Positions 1-11,202 of a stretch of 64,000 nucleotides of DNA are shown one piece after another. Origin of the DNA: Cavia porcellus (taxonomy: Eukaryota; Chordata; Mammalia; Rodentia; Caviidae); NCBI RefSeq assembly GCF_034190915.1, contig NW_026947547.1:62001-126000 (forward strand). The letters run 5' to 3'. Made by a program: the position numbers and the translations under genes. Position 1 is the stretch's first letter. The number at the start of each line of letters is the position of its first letter. The notes beneath the pieces were generated by a model. That model made no database searches and was not told where the DNA came from. It saw nothing but the letters and a program-made list of their open reading frames with translations.

Positions 1-1031
1 TTAGGGTTAGGGTTAGCGTTGGGTTAGGGTTAGGGTTAGGGTTAGGTTTAGGGTTAGGGTTAGGGTTAGGGATACTATTAGGGGTAGGGTTAGGTTAAAT
101 GTTAGAGGTACTGTTAGGTTTGGGTTTGGGTTATGGTTATGGTTAGGGTGAGGGTTAGGGTTAGGCTTTGGCTTCGAGTATGGGTCAGGGTTAGTGTTAG
201 GGTTAGTGTTGTGTTATGGTTAGAGTTTAGGTTTAGGGTTAGGGTTTAGGGTTGGGTTAGGGTTAGGCTTAGGTTTATGGTTATGTTTAATTTTGGTTAG
301 GGTTCATTAGGGATAGGGTTAGGTTTAGGGTTACGGTTAGGTTTAGATTAGGGTTCAGGTTAGGCTTAGGGTTTGGGTTAGGGTTGGGATTAGAGTTAAG
401 TTTGGTTTGGGGTAAGGTTAGGGTTAGGTTTATGGTCAGCATTAGGTTTAGGTGTTAGGATTAGGGTTAGTGTTTGGGTTAGGGTTAGCTATAGGGTTGG
501 GTTCGGTTTCGGGTTAGAGTTAGGTTTAGGGTTGGGTTAGGTTTAGAATTAGGGTTGGGTTAGGGTTATGTTAGGGTTAGGGTTAGGGTTAGCGTTAAGG
601 TTAGGTTTAGCGTTTGGGTTAGGGTTAGATTAGGGTTAGGGTTAGAGTTAGGGTTAGGGTCACGTTTAGTGTTCGGTTAGGTGTTGGCTTAGATTTAGTG
701 TTAGGGTTAGGGTTAGATTAAGGTTAGGGTTAGAGTTGGGGTTAGGCTTGAGTGGGTGTAAGGGTTAGGGTTAGGGTTAGGGCTAGGGTTAGGGTTTGAG
801 GGTTAGGGTTAGTGTTGGAGGGTTAGGGTAAAATTTAGGGTTAGGGCTTGTGTTAGGTGTAGCGTTGGTTTAGGTTTAGCGTTAGGTTAGGTTTAGGTTT
901 ATGGTTAGGGCTAGGGTTAGGATTAGTGTTGGGTTAGAGTTAGGGTTAGGGTTAGGTTTATGGTTAGGATTAGGGTTAGGGGTTATGCTTATGGATAGGG
1001 TTAAGGTTAGTTTTGGATTAGTGTTAGGGTT

Positions 1032-1041
1032 CCCCTTGGGG
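1032..1041. other. CCCCTTGGGG inverted repeat, A-type S landmark (copy 1)
   Basis: CCCC followed after two bases by GGGG, in the context TTAGGGTTCCCCTTGGGG. It is the only class of CCCC tract I found on the G-rich strand, and could fold back as a 4-bp stem. B-type copies of the same position read GCCTTGGGG. The 4-bp stem is too short to predict a stable structure; it is most useful as a lineage marker. Confidence 0.85.
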
Positions 1042-2117
1042 TTAGCGTTAGGGTGAGGGTGAGGGTTAGGTTAGGGTTAGAATTGGTTTAGAGTTAGGGT
1101 GTGGATTAGGGTTAGGGTTAGGGTGAGGATCAGGGTCAGAGTCAGGGTTAGGGCTAGTGTTAGAGTTAGGGTTAGGGTTAGGTTTAGGGTTAGGTTTGTG
1201 TTAGAGTTAGGGATAGGGTTAGTGTTAGGGTTGGGTTAGGGATACGGTTAGGGTTAGGGTTAGTGTTATTGGGTTATGGTTAGGGTTATGGTTACGATTA
1301 TGTTTGGGTTTGGGTTAGGTTTAGGGTTAGGGTTAGGGTTATGTTTTGGGAAAGCGTTGGGTTAGGGTTAGTATTAGGGTTCGGGTTGGGTTAGTGTTAG
1401 GGTTGGGTTAGGGTTAGGGTTAGGGTTAGGGTTAGGGTTAGTGTTATTGGGTCATGGTTAGGCTTATAGTTAGGTTTATGGTTGGGTTTGGGTTAGGGTT
1501 AGGGTTATGTTTTGGGTTAGGGTTGGGTTAGGCCTAGTATTAGGTTTCGGGTTCGGTTACTGTTAGGGTTATGGCTATGGTTAGGGTTACGTTTGGGTTA
1601 GGTTTTGGGTTAGGTTATGGTTAGGGTTAGGGTTAAGGTTAGGGGTAGGGTTAGAGTTAGTGTTAGGGTTAGGGTTTCATTAGTGTTAGTGTTATGGTTC
1701 GGGTTCGGGTTAGGCTTGGGGTTGGGGTTAGGGTTGTGGTTGTGGTTGGCGATAGGTTTACGGCAAGGTTTAGGGATAGGGTTAGGGTTAGGGTACAGTT
1801 TAGATTTGGTTAGGGTTGGTTAGTGTTAGTGTTAGGCTTAGGTTTATGGGTAGGGTAGGGTTAGTGTTAGGTTTAGGGTTAGGGTGGGGTTAGGGTTAGT
1901 GTTAGGGTTATAGTTAGGGTTAGGTTTAGGGTTAGATTTAGGTTTAGGGTTAGGGTTGGGTTTCAGGTTAGGGTTAGGCTTTTGGTTAGATTTAAGTTTA
2001 GGGTTAATTTAGTGTTTGTTTCGGTTGGTTAGGGTTATGGTTAGGCTTAGGCTTAGGCTTAGGTTTAGAGTTAGGGTTACATTTAGAGTTAGGTTTAGTG
2101 TCAGGGTTGTGTTACGG

Positions 2118-2159
2118 TTAGGGTTAGGGTTAGGGTTAGGGTTAGGGTTAGGGTTAGGG
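2118..2159 (+). repeat. Perfect TTAGGG run, 7 units, at the U-W join
   Basis: Seven exact hexamers after GTGTTACGG and before TTGGGTTAG, in the A half where V is missing. The counterpart run is five units at 13266-13295 and seven at 31580-31621 and 38440-38481, so this is a second slippage-prone site. Confidence 0.86.
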
Positions 2160-4547
2160 TTGGGTTAGTGTTATGGTTAGGGATAGGTTTAGGGTTGGGT
2201 TAGGGTAGGGTTTGCTGTTGTGTTTCGGTTTGGGGTTGGCGTTGGGGTTTGGGTTAGGGTAAGTGCTAGGGTTAGGGTTAGGGTTAGGGTTAGGTTTGGT
2301 TAGGGTAGGTTAGGCTTAGTGTTACGGTTAGTGTTAGCATTAGGCTTAGGGTTAGGGTAAGGCTTAGGGTTAGGGTTACGGTTTGGGTTATTGTTAGGGT
2401 TAGGGTGGGGTTAGGGTAAGCGTTAGGGTTAGGGTTAGGGTTCGAGTTAGGGTTAGGATTAGGGGTTAGTGTTAGGGATAGGGTTAGGGTTAGGTTTGGG
2501 TTAGGGTTATGTTAGGGTCAGGGTTAGCGTTAGGCTTAGAGCTAGGGTTAGGTTTAGAGATAGGATTAGCTTTAGTGTTAGTGTTAGGGTTAGGGTTGGG
2601 TTAGGTTTTCTTGTTTGGGTTAGGGTTAGGGTTAGGCTTTGGTTTAGGGTCAGGGTTAGGGTTAGGGTTAGCGTTGGGTTAGGGTTAGGGTTAGGGTTAG
2701 GGTAAGGGTTAGGGTTAGGGATACTATTAGGGTTAGGGTTAGGTTAAATGGTAGAGGTACTGTTAGGGTTGGATTTGGGTTATGGTTATGGTTATGGTTA
2801 GGGTTAGGGTTAGGCTTTGGTTTCGGGTATGGGTCAGGGTTAGGTTTAGGGTTAGTGTTGTGTTATGGTTAGAGTTTAGGTTTAGGGTTAGGATTTAGGG
2901 TTGGGTTAGGTTAGGCTTAGGTTTAGTGTTAGGTTTAGTTTTGGTTAGGGTTAGGGTTAGGGTTAGGTTTGGTTAGGGTAGGTTAGGCTTAGTGTTACGT
3001 TTAGTGTTAGCATTAGGCTTAGGGTTAGGGTAAGGCTTAGGGTTAGGGTTACTGTTTGGGTTATTGTTAAGGTTAGGGTGGGGTTAGGGTAAGTGTTACG
3101 TTAGGGTTAGGGTTCGAGTTAGGGTTAGGATTAGGGGTTAGTGTTAGGGTTAGGGTTAGGGTTAGGGTTTGGTTAGGGTTATGTTAGGGTCAGGGTTAGC
3201 GTTAGGCTTAGAGCTAGGGTTAGGATTAGAGATAGGATTAGGTTTAGTGTTAGTGTTAGGGTTAGGGTTGGGTTAGGTTTTATTGTTTGGGTTAGGGTTA
3301 GGTTTAGGCTTTGGGTTAGGGTCAGGGTTAGGGTTAGTGTTAGCGTTGGGTTAGGGTAAGGGTCAGGGTTAGGGTTAGTGTTAGGTTTACGGTTAGTGGT
3401 TAGGGTTAGGGTTAGGGTTAGTGTTGGGTTAGGGTTAGCCTTAGGGTTAGGGTTAGGTTTCGTGATGGTTAGGGCTGGTTAGGGGTAGGCTTAAGGTTAG
3501 GGTTAGAGTTACATTTAGGATTTAGGTTAGGGTTAGGTTTAGGTTGAGGTTTAGGTTTAGGTTTAGGGTTAGAGTTTGGGTTAGGGCAGGAATAGAGTTA
3601 CGGTTGGGCTGTTTTAGGGATAGGGTTAAATTTATGGTTAGCATTAGGTTTAGGTGTTAGGGTTAGTGTTAGGGTTTGGGTTAGGGTTAGGCATAGGGTT
3701 GGGTTAGGTTTAGGTTTAGGGTTAGGCTTAGGCTTCGCCTTACGTTTAGAGTTAGGGTTACATTTAGAGTTAGGTTTAGTGTCAGGGTTGTGTTACTGTT
3801 AGGGTTAGGGTTAGGGTTAGGTTTAGGCCTATGGTAGGGTAAGGGTAGTGTTAGGGTTAGGGTACTCTTATCGTTAGGGTTATGGTTATGGTTAGGGTTA
3901 GGGTTCGTGTTGGGTTAGGTTTAGGGTTAGGGTTAGGGTTGGGTTAGGGTTGCTGTTGGGGTTGTGGTTCAGGTTGGGGTTGGGGTTGGGTTTGGTTTTA
4001 GGGTTAGGGTTAGGGTTAGGGTTAGGGATAGGGTTAGGGTTGGGTTTGTGTTAGGGTAAGGGATAGATTTAGGGTTGGGTTAGGGTAGGGTTTGCGGTTG
4101 TGTTTCGGTTTGGGGTTGGCGTTGGGGTTTGGGTTTGGGTAAGTGCTAGGGTTAAGTTTAGGGTTAGGGTTAGGTTTGGTTAGGGTTGGTTAGGCTTCGG
4201 GTTAGGGTTAGGGTTAGCATTAGGCTTAGGGTTAGGGTTAGGCTTAGGGTTAGGGTTAAGGTTTGGGTTAGTGTTAGGATTAGGGTTGGGTTAGTGTAAG
4301 TGTTAGGGTTAGGGTTTGGGTTAGAGTTAGGGTTAGGATTAGGGGTTAGGGTTAGGGTTAGGTTTGTGTTAGGTTTAGGGTTAGGGTCAGTGTTAGCGTT
4401 AGGCTTAGGGCAAGGGTTAGGATTAGAGTTATGATTAGGTTTAGTGTTAGTGTTAGGGTTAGGGTTGGGTTAGGTTTTATTGTTTGGGTTAGGGTTAGGG
4501 TTAGGCTTTGGGTTAGGGTCAGGGTTAGGGTTAGGGTTAGCGTTGGG

Positions 4548-4595
4548 TTAGGGTTAGGGTTAGGGTTAGGGTTAGGGTTAGGGTTAGGGTTAGGG
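4548..4595 (+). repeat. Perfect TTAGGG run, 8 units, leading into P
   Basis: Eight exact hexamers between GCGTTGGG and GATACTATTAG. This position in the unit carries the longest perfect runs in most copies. Confidence 0.88.
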
Positions 4596-7500
4596 ATACT
4601 ATTAGGGTTAGGGTTAGGTTAAATGGTAGAGGTACTGTTAGGGTTGGGTTTGGGTTATGGTTATGGTTAGGGTTAGGGTTAGGGTTAGGCTTTGGCTTCG
4701 GGTATGGGTCAGGTTTAGGTTTAGGGTTAGTGTTGTGTTTTGTTTAGAGTTTAGGTTTAGGGTTAGGATTTAGGGTTGGGTTAGGTTAGGCTTAGGGTTA
4801 GGGTTAGGTTTAGTTTTGGTTAGGGTTAGTTAGGGATAGGGTTAGGGTTAAGGTTACATTTAGGTTTAGATTAGGGTTCGGGTTAGGCTTAGGGTTAGGG
4901 TTAGGGTTGGGATTAGAGTTAAGGTTGGTTTGGGATTAGGTAAGGGTTAGGTTTACGGTTAGGGTTAGGGTTAGGGTTAGGGTTAAGGTTAGGTTTAGGG
5001 TTAGGGTTAGTGTTTGGGTTAGGGTTAGGTATAGGGTTGGGTTCGGTTTCGGGTTAGACTTAGGTTTAGGGTTGGGTTAGGTTTAGAATTAGGGTTGGGT
5101 TAGGGTTAGGGTTAGGGTTAGGTTTAGATTAGGGTTCGGGTTAGGCTTAGGTTTAGGGTTATGGTTGGGATTAGAGTTAAGGTTGGTTTGGGTTAGGGTT
5201 AGGGTTAGGTTAATGGTCATCAGTAGGTTGAGGTGTTAGGGTTAGCGTTAGTGTTTGGGTTACGGTTAGGTATTGGGTTCGGTTCGGTTTCGGGTTAGGG
5301 TTAGGTTTACGGTTGGTTTAGGTTTAGAATTAAGGTTCGGTTAGGGTTAGGGTTAGGGTTACCATTAAGGTTAGGGTTAACGTTTGGGTTAGGTTTAGAT
5401 TAGGGTTAGGCTTAGAGTTAGGGTTAGGGTTACGTTTAGTGTTGGATTAGGTGTAAGTTTAGAGTTAGTGTTACGGTTATGGTTAGGGTTAGTTTAAGGT
5501 TAGGGTTAGAGTTGAGGTTAGGCTTTGGGTGGGGGTAAGTGTTAGGGTTAGGGTTAGGGCTAGGGTTAGGGTTAGGCTTAGGGTTTGAGGGTTACGGTTA
5601 GTGTTGGAGGTTTAGGGTAAAATTTAGGGTTAGGGCTCAGGTTAGGTGTAGCGTTCGGTTTAGGGTTAGGGTTAGGTTAGGTTTAGGTTTAGGGTTAGGG
5701 CTAGGTTTAGGATTAGTGTTGCCTTAGAGTTAGGGTTAGGGTTAGCCTTGGGGTTAGTGTTAGGGTGAGGGTGAGGGTTAGGTTAGGGTTAGGATTGGGT
5801 TAGAGTTAGGGTGAGAATTAGAGTTAGTGTTAGGGTTAGAATCAGGTTAAGTTTCAGGGTTAGGGCTAGCATTAGAGTTAGGGTTAGGTTTAGGTTTAGG
5901 GTTAGGGTTGTGTTAGGGTTAGGTTTAGAGTTAGGGTTAGGGTTAGGGTTCGGGCTAGGATTAATATTATTGGGTTATGGTTATGGTTAGGGTTAGGGTT
6001 ATTTTTGGCTTAGCCTTAGGTTTAGGGTTAGGGTTGTGTTAGTGTTAGGGATAGGGTTAGTGTTAGGGTTTGGTTAGGGTTAGGGTTATGGTTAGGCTTA
6101 GCGTAAGGGTTAGGGGTAGGGTTAGTGTGAGGTTTTATGGTTTGGTTAGGGTTAGGTTTAGGGTTAGGGTTATGTTTTGGGTTAGGGTTGGGTTAGGGTT
6201 AGTATTAGGGTTTGGGTTGGGTTAGTTTTAGTGTTACGAATAGGGTTAGGGATACGTTTGGGTTAGGATTTGGGTTAGGTTAGGGTTAGGGTTAGGGCTA
6301 AGGATAGGGGTACGGTTAGAGTTATTGTTAGGGTTAGGGTTTCATTAGTGTTAGTGTTATGGTTCGGGTTATGTTTAGGGTTGTGTTTGGGGTTAGGGCT
6401 GTGATTGTGGTTGGCGATAGGTTTACGGCAAGGTTTAGGGATAGGGTTACGGTTAGGGTACGGTTTAGATTTGGTTAGGGTTGGTTAGGGTAAGTGTTAG
6501 GCTTAGGTTTATGGGTAGGGTAGGGTTAGTGTTAGGGTTAGGGTTAGGTTTGGGTTAGGGTTAGTGTTAGGGTTACAGTTAGGGTTAGGGTTAGGGTTAG
6601 ATTTACTTTTAGGGTTAGGGTTGGGTTTCAGGTTAGGGTTAGGGTTAGGCTTTTGGTTAGGTTTAAGTTTAGGGTTAATTTAGGGTTGGTTTCAGTTGGT
6701 TAGGTTTAGGGTTAGGCTTAGGCTTAGGTTTAGGGTTCGAGTTAGAATTATGGTTAGGTTTAGTGTCAGGGTTGTGCTACGGTTAGGGTTAGGGTTAGGG
6801 TAGGTTTAGGCTTATGGTAGGGTAAAGGTTGCATTAGGGTTAGGGTACTCTTATCGTTAGGGTTATGGTTATGGTTACGGTTAGGGTTTGTGTTGGGTTA
6901 GGTTTAGGTTTAGGGTTAGGGTTGTGTTAGGGTTGCTGTTGGGTTGTGGTTCAGGTTGGGGTTGTGGTTGGGTTTGGTTTTAGGGTTAGGGTTAGGGTTA
7001 GGGTTAGGGATAGGGTTAGGCTTTGGGTTAGGGTCAGGGTTAGGGTTAGAGTTAGCATTGGGTTAGGGTTAGGGTTAGGGTTAGGGTTAGGGTTAGGGCT
7101 AGGTTTACTATTAGTGTTAGTGTTAGGTTAAATGTTAGAGGTACTGTTAGGGTTGGGTTTGGGTTATGGTTATGGTTATGGTTAGGGTTAGGGTTAGGCT
7201 TTGCCTTCGGGTATGGGTCAGGGTTAGGTTTAGGGTTAGTGTTGGGTTATGGTTAGAGTTTAGGTTTAGGGTTAGGGTTTAGGGTTGGGTTAGGGTTAGG
7301 CTTAGGGTTAGGGTTAGGTTTAGTTTTGGTTAGAGTTCGTTAGGGATAGCGTTAGGGTTATTGTTACGGTTAGGTTTATATTAGGGTTCGGGTTAGGCTT
7401 AGGGTTAGGGTTAGGGTTGGGATTAGAGTTAAGGTTGGTTTGGGTTTAGGTTAGGGTTAGGTTTACGGTCAGCATTAGGTTTAGGTGTTAGGTTTAGGGT

Positions 7501-10169
7501 TAGTGTTTGGGTTAGGGTTAGGTATAGGGTTGGGTTCGGTTTCGGGTTAGAGTTAGGTTTAGGGTGTGGTAAGGTTTAGAATTAGGGTTGGGTTAGGGTT
7601 AGGGTTAAGGTTAGGGTTACCGTTAAGGTTAGATTTAGCGTTTGGGTAAGGGTTAGATTATGGTTAGGCTTATAGTTAGGGTTAGGGTTACGTTTAGTGT
7701 TCGGTTAGGTATTGGCTTAGAGTTAGGGTTAGTGTTAGGGTTAGTTTAAGGTTAGGGTTAGAGTTGGGGTTAGGATTGAGTGGTTGTAAGGGTTAGGGTT
7801 AGGGTTTGGGCTAGGGTTAGGGTTTGAGGGTTAGGGTTAGTGTTGGAGGGTTAGGGTAAAATTTAGGGTTAGGGCTCGGGTTAGGTGTAGCGTTGGTTTA
7901 GTTTAGCGTTAGGTTAGGTTTAGGTTTATGGTTAGGGCTAGCTTTATGATTAGTGCTGGGTTAGAGTTAGAGTTAGGGTTAGGTTTATGGTTAGGATTAG
8001 GTTTAGGGGTTATGCTTATGAATAGGGTTAAGGTTAGTTTTGGATAAGGGTTAGGGTTAGCCTTGGGGTTAGTGTTAGGCTGAGGGTGAGGGTTAGGTTA
8101 GGGTTAGGATTGGTTTAGAGTTAGGGTGAGGATTAGGGTTAGGGTGAGGGTGAGGATCAGGGTCAGAGTCAGGGTTAGGGCTAGTGTTAGAGTTAGGATT
8201 ATTGTTAGCTTTAGGGTTAGGTTTGTGTTAGAGTTAGGGATAGTGTTAGTGTTAGGGTTGGGTTAGGGTTACGGTTAGGGTTAGGGTTAGTGTTATTGGG
8301 TTATGGTTAGTGTTATGGTTAGGTTTATGGTTGGGTTTGGATTAGGGTTAGGGTTAGGGTTATGTTTTGGGTTAGGATTGGGTTAGGGTTAGTATTAGGG
8401 TTCGGGTTGAGTTACTGTTAGGGATAGGGCTAGGGTTAGGGTTACGTTTGGTTTAGGTTTTGGGTTAGGTTAGGGTTAGGGTTAGGGTTAATGTTAGGGG
8501 TAGCGTTAGAGTTAGTGTTAGGGTTAGGGTTAGGGTTAGGGTTAGGGTTTGGTTAGGTTTAGGGTTATGGTTAGGCTTTTCGTAAGGGTTAGGGTTAGAG
8601 TTAGTGTTAGGGTTAGGGTTAGGGTCAGGTTAGTGGTCATCATTAGGTTTAGGTGTTAGGGTTATGGTTAGTGTTTGGGTTAGGGTTAGGTATCGGGTTG
8701 GGTTCGGTTTCCGGTTAGGGTTAGGTTTAGGGTTGGGTTAGGTTTAGAATTAAGGTTGGGTTAGGGTTAGGGTTAGGGTTAGCGTTAAGTTTAGGGTTAA
8801 CGTTTGGGTTAGGGTTAGATTAGGGTTAGTCTTAGGGTTAGGGTTACGTTTAGTGTTGGATTAGGTGTAAGTTTAGAGTTAGTGTTACGGTTATGGTTAG
8901 GGTTAGTTTAAGTTTAGGGTTAGAGTTGGGGTTAGGCTTTGAGTGGGGGTAAGGGTTAGGGTAAGGGTTAGGGCTAGCGTTAGGGTTTAACTTAGGGTTT
9001 GATGGTTAGGGATAGTGTTGGAGGTTTAGGGTAAAATTTAGGGTTAGGGCTCAGGTTAGGTGTAGTGTTCGGTTTAGGGTTAGGGTTTGGTTAGGTTTAG
9101 GTTTAGGGTTAGGCCTAGGGTTAGGATTAGTGTTGGGTTAGAGTTAGGGTTAGGGTTAGCCTTGGGGTTACTGTTAGGGTGAGGGTGAGGGTTAGGTTAG
9201 GGTTAGAATTGGGTTAGAGTTAGGGTGAGAATTAGGGTTAGGGTTAGGGTGAGAATCAGGTTCGGGTTCAGGGTTAGGGCTAGCGTTAGAGTTAGGGTTA
9301 GGTTTAGGTTTAGGGTTAGGGTTGTGTTAGTGTTAGGTTTAGAGTTAGGGTTAGGGTTAGGGTTCGGGCTAGGATTAATATTATTGGGTTATGGTTATGG
9401 TTAGGGTTAGGGTTACGTTTGGCTTAGGGTTAGGTTTAGGGTTCGGGTCGTGTTAGTGTTACGGATAGGGTTAGTGTTAGGGTTTGGTTAGGGTTAGGGT
9501 TATGGTTAGGCTTAGCGTAAGGGTTAGGGTTAGGGTTAGTGTGAGGTTTTATGGTTGGGTTTGGGTTAGGGTTAGGGTTAGGGTTATGGTTATGTTTGGG
9601 GTTAGGTTTGGGTTAGGCTTAGTATTAGCGTTCGGGTTGCTTTAGTGTTAGGGTTACGGCTAGTGTTTGGGATACCTTTGGGTTAGATTTTGGGTTAGGT
9701 TAGGGTTAGGGTTACGGTTAACGTTAAGGGTAGGGTTAGAGTTAGTGTTAGGGTTAGGGTTTCATTAGTGTTAGTGTTATGGTTCGGGTTATGGTTAGGG
9801 TTGGGGTTGGGGTTAGGGTTGTGGTTGTGGTTGGCGATAGGTTTAGGGCAAGTTTTAGGGTTAGGGTTAGGGTTAGGGTTCGGTTTAAATTTGGTTAGGG
9901 TTGGTTAGGGTAAGTGTTAGGCTTAGGTTTATGGGTAAGGTAGGGTTAGTATTATGGTTAGGGTTACGGTTGGGTTAGGGTTACAGTTAGGGTTAGGGTT
10001 AGGGTTAGGGTTAGGGTTAGATTTATGTTTAGGGTTAGGGTTGGGTTTCAGGTTAGGGTTAGGGTTAGGCTTTTGGTTAGTTTTAAGTTTAGGGTTAATT
10101 TAGTGTTGGTTTCAGTTGGTTAGGGTTAGGGTTAGGCCTAGGCTTAGGCTTAGGTTTAGGGTTAGGGTT

Positions 10170-10510
10170 AGATTTAGGGTTAGGTTTAGTGTCAGGGTTG
10201 TGTTACGGTTAGGGTTAGGGTTAGGGTTAGGTTTAGGCTTATGGTAGGGTAAGGGTAGCGTTAGGGTTAGGGTACTCTTATCGTTAGGGTTATGGTTATG
10301 GTTAGGGTTAGGGTTCGTGTTGGGTTAGGTTTAGGGTTAGGGTTAGATTTAGGGTTAGGTTTAGTGTCAGGGTTGTGTTACGGTTAGTGTTAGGGTTAGG
10401 GTTAGGTTTAGGCTTATGGTAGGGTTAGGGTAGCGTTAGGGTTAGGGTACTCTTATCGTTAGGGTTATGGTTATGGTTAGGGTTAGGGTTAGGGTTCGTG
10501 TTGGGTTAGG
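10170..10510 (+). repeat. 175-bp tandem duplication around landmark V
   Basis: Landmark V occurs at 10272 and again at 10447, 175 bp apart. The flanks match in order: GTGTCAGGGTTGTGTTACGG, then TTTAGGCTTATGGTAGGG, then V, then TTATGGTTATGG. Elsewhere V copies are 1.1 kb or more apart. The two copies differ at a few positions, such as one AAGGG versus TTAGGG before the second V. Confidence 0.85.
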
Positions 10511-11160
10511 TTTAGGGTTAGGGTTAGGGTTGGGTTAGGGTTGCTGTTGGGGTTGTGGTTCAGGTTGGGGTTGGGGTTGGGTTTGGGTTTAAGGTTAGTG
10601 TTAGGTTTAGGGTTAGGGTTAGGGTAGAGTTAGGGTTAGGGATAGGGTTAGGGTTGGGTTAGTGTTAGGGTTAGGGATAGGTTTAGTGTTGGGTTAGGGT
10701 AGGGTTTGCGGTTGTGTTACGGTTTGGTGTTGGCATTTGGGTTTGGGTTAGGGTAAGTGCAAGGGTTAGGTTTAGGGTTAGGGTTAGGTTTGGTTAGGGT
10801 TGGTTAGGCTTAGGGTTAGGGTTAGGGTTAGCATTAGGCTTAGGGTTTGGGTTAGGCTTAGGGTTAGGGTTACGGTTTGTGTTAGTGTTAGTGTTAGGGT
10901 TGGGTTAGGGTAAGTGTTAGGTTTAGGGTTAGGGTTAGAGTCAGGGTTAGGATTAGGGGTTAGGTTTAGGTTTAGGGTTGGGTTAGGTTTAGGGTTAGGT
11001 CAGGGTTAGCGTTAGGCTTAGGGCTAGGGTTAGGATTAGAGATAGGATTAGGTTTAGTGTTAATGTTAGGGTTAGGGCTGGGTTAGGTTTTATTGTTTGG
11101 GTTAGGGATAGGGTTAGGCTTTGCATTAGGGTCAGGGTTAGGGCTAGGGTTAGCGTTGGG

Positions 11161-11202
11161 TTAGGGTTAGGGTTAGGGTTAGGGTTAGGGTTAGGGTTAG
11201 GG
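11161..11202 (+). repeat. Perfect TTAGGG run, 7 units, leading into P
   Basis: Seven exact hexamers between GCGTTGGG and GATACTATTAG at the unit 1/2 border. Confidence 0.88.

Larger units (their letters stand above)
71..11201 (+). repeat. HOR unit 1, long form (11,131 bp)
   Basis: The unit runs from GGATACTATTAG at 71 to the matching landmark at 11202. Landmark order is P (71), Q, R, S with CCCC (1032), T (about 1672), U, W (about 2225), X, P (2720), X, Y, V (3862), W, X, P (4595), Q-B, R, S-B, N (5961), T, U, V (6845), an altered P (about 7107), Q-A, R, S, Q-B (about 8640), R, S-B, N (9375), T, U, V (10272 and 10447), W, X. It is longer than the 6.9-kb units because it carries extra internal P-containing blocks. 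Its first 4.5 kb is nearly repeated in 11202-15758. Bases 1-70 are the end of a preceding unit (the run leading into P). Confidence 0.85.

Noticed and set aside
1032..1041. Terminator or functional hairpin at CCCCTTGGGG
   Set aside because: A 4-bp stem with a two-base loop is too small to support a regulatory call, and no gene is nearby.
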